From NCBI GenBank assembly GCA_021731425.1, contig JAKFXJ010000268.1, forward strand, positions 1 through 12,253: DNA of 12,253 nt. The letters run 5' to 3'. Shown here one piece after another: positions 6,978-12,253 of the stretch (within the stretch, counting starts at the first letter, position 1; the number at the start of each line of letters is the position of its first letter). This DNA comes from Limnohabitans sp. (GTDB lineage Bacteria; Pseudomonadota; Gammaproteobacteria; Burkholderiales; Burkholderiaceae_C). Both the position numbers and the translations under genes were made by a program. Below the pieces are notes generated by a model. It saw only the letters and a program-made list of their open reading frames with translations. It made no database searches and had not been told where the DNA came from.

Positions 6978-6987
6978 GAGACAAGAC

Positions 6988-8232
6988 GTGAAGACCCCGA
7001 TCAAGACAAAGCCCCCTGGTCCATCCGCAGTGGCCTCCAAAACCAGCACCACCGCGGCCAAGGCCAAGGCGGTGACCGCCAAAGCGGCGGTCAAACCTGC
7101 TGCCAAAGCGGTGGCCAAGCCTGCTCCTAAAGTGGCTGCGAAACCAGCGGCTAAACCAGCGGCGAAAGCGGCGGCCAAACCTGCTGCCAAAGCGGTGGCC
7201 AAGCCTGCTCCTAAAGTGGCTGCGAAACCAGCGGCTAAACCTGCTGCCAAAGCGGCTGCGAAACCAGCGGCCAAACCCAGCGCCAAAGCCCCGGTGAAAC
7301 CCGTTGCCAAAGTGTCGGCTAAAGCTGTGGCTAAACCCGCTGCAAAACCTGCGGCTAAAGCTGTGGCGAAACCCGCCGTCAAGGCCAAGCCCACGCCAAA
7401 ACCGGCTGTGCCTGCCAAGGCCGTGAAAGACAAATCTGCTGCGGCCTCCGCCGCTGCATCCAAAGCGGCTGCGCCATCCAGTTCACCCCGATCGTCTGCT
7501 GAACCCAAAGCTTCAACGGCTGCCCCGACAGCCCAGACACCCAAAACAAAAAACATGAGCGTCACCAAAGTGGAATCAGTCCAAGTCCCCGTCGAATCCA
7601 ACCCCGTCAGCGCAGCACCTGCAGCTGAACAGCTGGTTCGCGCCACACGGCCTTCGGCCCGTTTGGCCCAGATCACCGTGCCTTCTTTGCCGCCAGCCGT
7701 GGCTTCTACAGCGGCCAAGTCCAGTTTCTTGCCCAGCGCCGCACCCGCGCCTGTTGCGGTGCCTTTTGCGCCCATCAAGAAGGACCCCAAGCTGGCCAAC
7801 AACTGGAAATCCAAAAAGGTTGAAGAGTTGTCGGACGCCGAGATCATCGCCATGTCCGACGATGAGTACATGAACGACAAGCAGATGGCGTATTTTCGCC
7901 TGAAGCTGACCCTGCTCAAGCAGGACATCCTGGCCAATGCGGGCCAAACCACCGAGCACCTGCGTGAAGACACAGTGGTGGTGCCCGACCCCGCCGACCG
8001 CGCCACGATTGAAGAAGAGCATGCCCTGGAGCTGCGCACGCGCGACCGTGAGCGCAAGTTGCTCAAGAAGATCGAACAATCGATCCAGCGCATCGATGCG
8101 GGCGATTACGGCTTTTGTGATGAAACCGGTGAGGCCATCGGTGTGGGCCGCTTGTTGGCCCGCCCAACGGCCACTTTGTCGCTTGAAGCGCAGCAGCGGC
8201 GCGAACTCAAACAAAAGATGTTTGGCGATTGA
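6988..8232 (+). CDS. dksA: RNA polymerase-binding transcription factor DksA with long histone H1-like N-terminal extension
   Basis: DksA enters the RNA polymerase secondary channel and, with ppGpp, reprograms promoters in the stringent response. Residues about 275-414 are a complete DksA: coiled coil with tip aspartates Asp334 and Asp337 (VPDPADRATIEEE), the helix ELRTRDRERKLLKKI, and a degenerate finger with Cys377, Thr380, Ser398 and Ala401 where the four-cysteine form has zinc ligands. That one-cysteine form is, to my knowledge, normal in betaproteobacteria. Residues about 23-150 are a KPAAK/KPAPK-type Lys/Ala/Pro tail like histone H1 or AlgP, and 150-271 a Ser/Ala/Pro-rich linker. The start is GTG 6988 with AGGAG at 6976-6980. 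The internal in-frame ATG 7555 lacks a Shine-Dalgarno but could give a form without the tail. A terminator follows 27 nt after the stop. Confidence 0.93.
   Translation: MKTPIKTKPPGPSAVASKTSTTAAKAKAVTAKAAVKPAAKAVAKPAPKVAAKPAAKPAAKAAAKPAAKAVAKPAPKVAAKPAAKPAAKAAAKPAAKPSAKAPVKPVAKVSAKAVAKPAAKPAAKAVAKPAVKAKPTPKPAVPAKAVKDKSAAASAAASKAAAPSSSPRSSAEPKASTAAPTAQTPKTKNMSVTKVESVQVPVESNPVSAAPAAEQLVRATRPSARLAQITVPSLPPAVASTAAKSSFLPSAAPAPVAVPFAPIKKDPKLANNWKSKKVEELSDAEIIAMSDDEYMNDKQMAYFRLKLTLLKQDILANAGQTTEHLREDTVVVPDPADRATIEEEHALELRTRDRERKLLKKIEQSIQRIDAGDYGFCDETGEAIGVGRLLARPTATLSLEAQQRRELKQKMFGD
7081..7241 (+). repeat. 84-bp-period direct repeat inside the dksA tail region
   Basis: A 66-bp stretch at 7092-7157 recurs without a mismatch at 7176-7241. 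Extending left gives 77 bp with one mismatch (7081-7157 against 7165-7241). The offset of 84 bp is 28 codons, so the frame is kept. Even third positions match, pointing to recent duplication or gene conversion within the KPAAK-coding region. Confidence 0.9.
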
Positions 8233-8259
8233 TTTCAGTCTGACCGACATCTCTTTGTG

Positions 8260-8287
8260 AAAAAACCCCTGCCCAGGGGTTTTTTTT
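8260..8287 (+). terminator. Strong intrinsic terminator after dksA
   Basis: The arms 8260-8271 and 8274-8285 are perfectly complementary (A-tract + CCCCTG against CAGGGG + T-tract), and the T run continues to 8287. The A-rich 5' arm makes it potentially bidirectional, but no gene enters from the right. It separates dksA from the dcw cluster. Confidence 0.93.
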
Positions 8288-8477
8288 CGTGTGCGTGTTG
8301 GGATGTGGGTCTTGTTTTGAATTTACTGTTTTTAAATTTTTTGAGTTTATTGTCACTTGAGATGTTACTTGCACTGTGCCATGTAAGTGTCTAATTCATA
8401 AAGAAAATAAGCCGATTAGAGGATTGAAAAGAAGCGCTAAGCCTTTGATTTCATTGAAAAAAATCGCTCAACACCCT

Positions 8478-8505
8478 TTGTTTGGACCCAGTTTCCTGAT
8501 ACAGT
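8478..8505 (+). promoter_or_regulatory. Candidate mraZ (dcw) promoter with extended -10
   Basis: TACAGT (8500-8505) is preceded by TG at 8497-8498, giving an extended -10. TTGTTT at 8478-8483 could serve as -35 at 16-nt spacing. A start near 8512 would fall inside the MraZ repeats. Confidence 0.45.
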
Positions 8506-8538
8506 GCAAAAAAGTGCAATTAAGTGGGATTTGGTGCC
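8504..8538 (+). promoter_or_regulatory. MraZ-binding repeats (MraZ box)
   Basis: Four GTG words begin at 8504, 8514, 8524 and 8534, exactly 10 bp apart: GTGCA, GTGCA, GTGGG, GTGCC. MraZ is known to bind direct TGGG-type repeats of 10-bp period upstream of its own gene. The array overlaps the -10 and probable start site, suiting autorepression of the operon. Only the third unit carries the full TGGG. Confidence 0.65.
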
Positions 8539-8574
8539 ACTGATGTGCTTTTTTCACACCAAAGGGTCTTCTCC

Positions 8575-9003
8575 GTGTTTCAAGGGGCTTCATCGCTGAG
8601 TCTGGATGCCAAAGGGCGCTTGTCAGTGCCGACACGGCATCGTGACGTCCTGAGCGCGACGGCACTGGGCCAGCTGACCATCACCAAGCACCCCCATGGT
8701 TGCCTGATGGTGTTTCCCCGCCCCGAGTGGGAAAAGTTCCGTGACCGCATTGCCGAGTTGCCCATGTCGGCCCAATGGTGGAAGCGCATCTTTTTGGGCA
8801 ATGCGATGGACGTCGAGATGGATGGCACCGGGCGCGTGTTGATTTCGCCCGAGTTGCGCCAAGCCGCTGGCATTTCCAAGGACACCATGCTGCTCGGTAT
8901 GGGCAACCACTTTGAGTTGTGGGACAAAACCACTTACGACGCGCAAGAGGCGCAGGCCATGCAGGGCGACATGCCCGATGTGTTCAAGGACTTTTCTTTC
9001 TGA
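8575..9003 (+). CDS. mraZ: Transcriptional regulator MraZ
   Basis: MraZ is the autoregulator of the division/cell-wall cluster. It forms rings of AbrB-like domains and binds 10-bp-spaced repeats at its own promoter, which are present just upstream. The 142-residue product has both domains, each with the DxxxR signature: Asp11-Arg15 (LDAKGR) and Asp83-Arg87 (DGTGR). I chose GTG 8575 because the family begins FQGAxxLxLDAKGR. A longer reading from GTG 8524 would start inside the operator repeats and add 17 residues foreign to the family. AAGGG about 9 nt upstream is the likely ribosome site. It is first in the operon and separated from rsmH by 5 nt. Apart from the GTG start nothing is unusual. 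Confidence 0.95.
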   Translation: MFQGASSLSLDAKGRLSVPTRHRDVLSATALGQLTITKHPHGCLMVFPRPEWEKFRDRIAELPMSAQWWKRIFLGNAMDVEMDGTGRVLISPELRQAAGISKDTMLLGMGNHFELWDKTTYDAQEAQAMQGDMPDVFKDFSF

Positions 9004-9008
9004 ACACC

Positions 9009-9938
9009 ATGACCGACAGCGCACTGACCCACATCACCGTTTTGCTCAACGAAGCCGTGGACGAGTTGCTCCAGGCTTCGGCCGGTGCCGATGGCGTTTA
9101 TGTGGACGCCACATTCGGCCGGGGTGGTCATTCGCGTTTGATTTTGTCGCGCCTGTCTGCACAGGGCAGGTTGCTGGCCTTTGACAAGGACCTGGAGGCG
9201 ATTGCCGAAGCTCGGCGCATCGCAGACACCCGTTTTGCCATTCGGCACGAGGGCTTTTCGCACCTGGGTGAACTGCCCGCTGGCAGTGTCGATGGCGTGC
9301 TGATGGACCTGGGCATCAGCTCCCCCCAGATCGACAGCCCCGAGAGGGGTTTTTCTTTTCGTTTTGAGGGCCCACTCGACATGCGCATGGACACCACGCG
9401 CGGACAGAGTGTGGCCGATTGGCTGGCCACTGCAGAGGTGGATCAAATCACGGAGGTGATACGTGACTATGGCGAAGAACGGTTTGCTTTTCAGATTGCA
9501 AAGGCGCTTGTGGCTCGCCGACAGGAGCGGGGCCCAATTTCAAGCACCTCCGACTTGGCCCAGCTCGTGGCTGACACGGTCAAAACCCGCGAGCCGGGCC
9601 AGAACCCAGCAACGCGGACATTTCAGGCTTTTCGGATTTTCATCAATGCCGAACTTGAAGAGCTCGAACAGGCGCTAGAAGGCAGCTTGCGCGTCTTGGC
9701 TCCGGGCGGTCGCTTGGTGGTGATCAGCTTCCATTCGTTGGAAGACCGCATCGTCAAGCAGTTCATGGCCAAGCATTCCAAAGAGGTGGTGGACCGCCGC
9801 GTGCCTTTTGCCGAGCCGGTCAAGATGCGTCTGAAGACCCATGGCCGTGTGCGCCCCAGCGAGACCGAGGTGCGTGGCAACCCGCGCTCACGCAGCGCCA
9901 TCATGCGAATGGCCGAACGCACCGAGGTGCCTGCATGA
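9009..9938 (+). CDS. rsmH: 16S rRNA (cytosine-1402-N4)-methyltransferase
   Basis: RsmH (MraW) methylates N4 of C1402 in 16S rRNA in the ribosomal P-site region, using S-adenosylmethionine. The 309-residue protein shows the SAM-binding [11 protein letters not shown] (32-42), FDKDLEA, the family motif [11 protein letters not shown] (99-109), DMRMD and the C-terminal [14 protein letters not shown]. Its length is typical. ATG 9009 follows the mraZ stop by 5 nt; an in-frame upstream start at 8919 would run through the mraZ coding end with a foreign sequence and is rejected. No strong Shine-Dalgarno is visible, so initiation may depend on coupling with mraZ. The stop shares an ATGA overlap with ftsL. 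Confidence 0.97.
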   Translation: MTDSALTHITVLLNEAVDELLQASAGADGVYVDATFGRGGHSRLILSRLSAQGRLLAFDKDLEAIAEARRIADTRFAIRHEGFSHLGELPAGSVDGVLMDLGISSPQIDSPERGFSFRFEGPLDMRMDTTRGQSVADWLATAEVDQITEVIRDYGEERFAFQIAKALVARRQERGPISSTSDLAQLVADTVKTREPGQNPATRTFQAFRIFINAELEELEQALEGSLRVLAPGGRLVVISFHSLEDRIVKQFMAKHSKEVVDRRVPFAEPVKMRLKTHGRVRPSETEVRGNPRSRSAIMRMAERTEVPA

Positions 9939-10246
9939 CCCGCGTGAGCTTGCTCTTGTTGGTGGCTACGGTGGTCAGCGCCTTGTGGCTGGTGCACAGC
10001 CACTACGAATCGCGCCGTATGTTCATGGAACTGGAGTCCACGCGCAAAGAGGCCAAGCGCATCGAAGTCGACCATGACCGCATGGAAGTCGAGCGCCGCG
10101 CCCAAGCCACGCCTTTGCGTGTGGAGCAAATTGCCCGTCAGCAGTTGAACATGCGCACGGCCTCTCCCGCCATCACCCAGTACGTCAATGCGCAGGGTGC
10201 AAGCGCAGGCGCTGCAACACCCACACCGGCCGGAGGCAGCCAGTGA
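9935..10246 (+). CDS. ftsL: Cell division protein FtsL
   Basis: FtsL is a small bitopic inner-membrane protein that forms the FtsQLB complex with FtsB and FtsQ and activates FtsW/FtsI septal synthesis. The 103-residue product has a short cytoplasmic start, one membrane segment at about residues 4-21 ([17 protein letters not shown]), then a periplasmic helical/coiled-coil region (about 25-60), as expected. The tail after residue 80 is Ala/Gly/Pro-rich. Sequence conservation in FtsL is low, so identity rests on size, topology and the position between rsmH and ftsI. It overlaps rsmH by ATGA and ftsI by GTGA, suggesting translational coupling on both sides. Confidence 0.93.
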   Translation: MTRVSLLLLVATVVSALWLVHSHYESRRMFMELESTRKEAKRIEVDHDRMEVERRAQATPLRVEQIARQQLNMRTASPAITQYVNAQGASAGAATPTPAGGSQ

Positions 10247-11982
10247 AGCGCAGCCCCAGCGTCCAGTTGACCTCCAGCCCTTTGCTGGCGAGCAAGACCC
10301 CTGTCTGGCGCAGCAAATTGATTGTGGCCGCCATGGCCTTGGGTTTTCTGGGGCTGGTGGGCCGCGCGGCCCATGTGCAGGTGATCGACAACGACTTTTT
10401 CCTGCGCCAAGGTGAGGTGCGTTTTGCCCGCACCCTGGAGTTGCCCGCCAACCGCGGGCGCGTGCTCGACCGCAACGGGGTGTTGCTGGCGTCTAGCGTG
10501 CCCGCCCCCAGCATCTGGGCCAATCCGGAAGACCTGGAGCGTGATCCGGTCAAGCTGCGTCAACTCGCCCGTTTGCTGGAGATGACACCTGCCGAGCTCG
10601 ACAACAAGCTCAAGGACGAAGAAAAAACCTTTGTCTGGCTGCGCCGCCAGATGGACGAGCCTGTGGTCAAGGAAATCCTGGCCTTGGGCATCAAGGGTGT
10701 CTACGACATCAAAGAGTACAAGCGCCTGTACCCTGAAGGCGAAGCCGCCGCGCACATCGTGGGCTTCACCAATGTCGAAGACAAGGGCCAAGAGGGCGTT
10801 GAACTCATTTTTCAGAAGCAACTGGCCGGGCAACCCGGATCGCGCCGTGTGATCAAGGACCGTCTGGGCCGTGTGGTCGAAGCCGTGGGTGAAACCGTCC
10901 ACCCTGTGGATGGCAAGGACCTGCAGCTGAGCATCGACAGCAAGGTGCAGTTCTATGCCTACCAGACCCTGCGCGAAGCGGTCAAGGAGCACAAGGCCAA
11001 GGCGGGCAGCGTGGTGGTGCTGGATTCGCAGACCGGAGAAATTCTGGCGCTGGCCAATTACCCCAGCTATTCGCCTTCGCGCCGCGTGAACCTCAGCGGC
11101 GAGCAATTGCGCAACCGGGCTTTGACCGACAGCTTCGAGCCCGGCTCGACCATGAAGCCCTTTACGGTGGCGCTGGCTCTGGAACAAGGCTTGGTCAAGC
11201 CCGAGACGATGATCCAAACCGCGCCAGGGCGCATCAACATCACCGGCTCGACCATCAGCGATGTGCATCCCTACGGCATGCTCAGCGTCAATGAGGTGAT
11301 CCAGAAGTCGAGCAACGTGGGCACCGTGAAGATGGCCATGCAGTTGGAGCCCCGCGAAATGTGGGAGATGTTCACCGAGCTGGGTTTTGGGCAAAAACCC
11401 ACTTTGCCGTTTCCGGGTGTGGTCAGTGGCCGTTTGCGCCCTTACAAATCGTGGCGCCCCGTGGAGCAGGCCACCATGAGCTATGGCTATGGCGTCTCGG
11501 GCAGTTTGTTTCAGATGGCTCGGGCTTACACCGTGTTTGCGCGTGATGGCGAAATCGTCCCGGCCACCATGATGAAAGCCGATCACCAGGCGCAGGGCAC
11601 ACGCGTGATCAGTGCTGCCAATGCCAAAGCCATGCGCAAAATGCTGCAAATGGCAGCGGGCCCTGGTGGCACCGGACAAAAAGCCCAGACCATCGGTTAT
11701 TCGGTGGGTGGCAAGTCGGGCACGGCCCGCAAGCAAGAAGGCAAGGGTTACGCCAGCAAAAAATACCGCGGCTTTTTTGTGGGCATCGCCCCGGTCGAGC
11801 AGCCACGCATTGTGGTGGCGGTGATGATCGATGAACCCTCCAACGGGGTCTATTACGGCGGTGCCGTGGCTGCACCCGTGTTCAGCCAAACGGTGCAGCA
11901 AACCCTGCGACTGATGGGCGTGCAGCCCGACATGGCCGTCAAGCCCCAGATCGTGGCCAAAGCGGTCGAGGAGTCGTTCTGA
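10243..11982 (+). CDS. ftsI: Peptidoglycan D,D-transpeptidase FtsI (PBP3)
   Basis: FtsI is the septal class B penicillin-binding protein that crosslinks peptidoglycan at the division site together with FtsW. The 579-residue protein has a cytoplasmic start, a membrane anchor at about 25-41 (LIVAAMALGFLGLVG), a pedestal domain (NRGRVLDRNG near 66-75) and the transpeptidase domain with nucleophile Ser302 in STMK (302-305), SSN (356-358) and KSGT (491-494). Most proteobacterial FtsI have KTGT; Ser for Thr is conservative and occurs in active PBPs. The start GTG 10243 overlaps the ftsL stop (GTGA) and has GGAGG upstream. The stop overlaps the murE ATG (TGATG). Position in the dcw cluster excludes other class B PBPs such as MrdA. 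Confidence 0.96.
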   Translation: MKRSPSVQLTSSPLLASKTPVWRSKLIVAAMALGFLGLVGRAAHVQVIDNDFFLRQGEVRFARTLELPANRGRVLDRNGVLLASSVPAPSIWANPEDLERDPVKLRQLARLLEMTPAELDNKLKDEEKTFVWLRRQMDEPVVKEILALGIKGVYDIKEYKRLYPEGEAAAHIVGFTNVEDKGQEGVELIFQKQLAGQPGSRRVIKDRLGRVVEAVGETVHPVDGKDLQLSIDSKVQFYAYQTLREAVKEHKAKAGSVVVLDSQTGEILALANYPSYSPSRRVNLSGEQLRNRALTDSFEPGSTMKPFTVALALEQGLVKPETMIQTAPGRINITGSTISDVHPYGMLSVNEVIQKSSNVGTVKMAMQLEPREMWEMFTELGFGQKPTLPFPGVVSGRLRPYKSWRPVEQATMSYGYGVSGSLFQMARAYTVFARDGEIVPATMMKADHQAQGTRVISAANAKAMRKMLQMAAGPGGTGQKAQTIGYSVGGKSGTARKQEGKGYASKKYRGFFVGIAPVEQPRIVVAVMIDEPSNGVYYGGAVAAPVFSQTVQQTLRLMGVQPDMAVKPQIVAKAVEESF

Positions 11983-12253
11983 TGCGCACATGGCACAGCG
12001 CTCAAGATGCCGCTGTCTGGTTGCGCTCGCGCGTGACCGGCGAGCTGCGCACCGACAGCCGACTGGTGCAGGCAGGCGACGGCTTCATTGCCTGGCCAGG
12101 CGCAGCCACCGATGGGCGGCGTTACCTGGCCCAGGCCTTGGCACAAGGCGCCAGCGCCTGCCTGATGGAAGAGCTTGGACACGACACTTGGCTGAACGCG
12201 CTGCAGAGTCCCAAGCAAGAGGCGCTGGCTTGTATGCCCAGCCTCAAAGCCCA
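11982..12253 (+). CDS. murE: UDP-MurNAc-tripeptide synthetase MurE, N-terminal fragment
   Basis: The last 272 nt encode the first 90 residues of MurE, the cytoplasmic ligase that adds meso-diaminopimelate to UDP-MurNAc-L-Ala-D-Glu. The N-terminal Mur domain signature is visible: LRTDSRLVQAGDGFIAWPG at about 22-40, with the DSR motif typical of MurE/MurF, then TDGRRYLAQALAQGASACL. The ATP-binding and ligase domains lie beyond the window. ATG 11982 shares its A with the ftsI stop (TGATG), so it is translationally coupled. MurF is the alternative, but in the standard dcw order murE follows ftsI directly. The fragment is cut by the window edge, not by mutation. Confidence 0.9.
   Translation, partial: MRTWHSAQDAAVWLRSRVTGELRTDSRLVQAGDGFIAWPGAATDGRRYLAQALAQGASACLMEELGHDTWLNALQSPKQEALACMPSLKA

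Larger units (their letters stand above)
8288..8574 (+). promoter_or_regulatory. AT-rich upstream region of the dcw cluster
   Basis: This 287-bp gap is markedly more AT-rich than the genes around it (for example 8325-8350 and 8395-8465). Apart from the mraZ promoter and MraZ box at its right end I see no gene. A small GCAC-T-GTGC palindrome lies at 8371-8379. Confidence 0.6.

Noticed and set aside
6888..8093. 401-codon minus-strand frame with Ala/Gly/Leu repeats over dksA
   Set aside because: The repeats (AAGLAAGF-like) are just the reverse complement of the KPAAK codons. No ribosome site or family match supports it.
8371..8379. GCAC-T-GTGC palindrome upstream of mraZ
   Set aside because: It is short, single and far from the promoter, with no periodic partner; it could be chance.
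8377..8414. Conserved finger of DksA with one cysteine seen as a mutation (protein positions 377-401, DNA about 8116-8190)
   Set aside because: The CxxT...SxxA form appears normal for betaproteobacterial DksA, so I do not treat it as decay; only its neighbourhood is reported.
8524..8574. Longer mraZ reading from GTG 8524
   Set aside because: It begins within the operator repeats and adds residues not found in MraZ; GTG 8575 gives the family N-terminus.
11713..11724. KSGT instead of KTGT in FtsI
   Set aside because: Ser for Thr is conservative and found in functional penicillin-binding proteins, so there is no ground to infer altered activity.
10138..11991. 617-codon minus-strand frame over ftsI
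   Set aside because: It is antisense to a gene with all PBP active-site motifs, and the translation has no recognisable domain.

Overview
The window looks like chromosomal DNA of a betaproteobacterium of the order Burkholderiales, most likely Comamonadaceae (Limnohabitans/Rhodoferax-like). This is inferred from three things: the high-GC coding sequence, the order dapF-DUF484-xerC followed by a CobW-type GTPase, dksA and the division/cell-wall (dcw) cluster, and a DksA with the one-cysteine finger I associate with betaproteobacteria. There are twelve confident protein genes, two of them cut by the window edges. I found no tRNA, rRNA, CRISPR array, insertion sequence or phage gene.

Left part, minus strand (1-2885): the N-terminal part of an IscR/Rrf2-type regulator with its promoter region, then a two-gene unit running leftward. 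That unit encodes a NUDIX + metallo-beta-lactamase fusion protein and an S4-domain pseudouridine-synthase homologue. Both the S4 protein and the visible IscR-like protein lack residues normally essential to their families.

Middle, plus strand (2932-5523): dapF (meso-diaminopimelate/lysine branch), a DUF484 protein and xerC (chromosome dimer resolution) form a compact unit. Then come a COG0523 GTPase with a duplicated histidine-rich metal-binding insert (5643-6740) and a long dksA (6988-8232). The dksA product carries about 270 extra N-terminal residues, starting with a lysine/alanine/proline-rich, histone H1-like repeat tail. A strong intrinsic terminator closes dksA.

Right part, plus strand (8288-12253): an AT-rich promoter region with a four-repeat, 10-bp-period MraZ box is followed by the start of the dcw cluster: mraZ, rsmH, ftsL, ftsI and the beginning of murE. 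The genes from rsmH to murE overlap through shared start/stop bases, so this block is one translationally coupled operon for septal peptidoglycan synthesis. DapF and MurE are linked in function, because DapF makes the meso-diaminopimelate that MurE adds to the peptidoglycan precursor.

The most unusual element is the DksA with the H1-like tail, together with its repeat-bearing coding DNA and structured leader. No complete novel multi-gene system is evident; most of the window is well-conserved housekeeping sequence.
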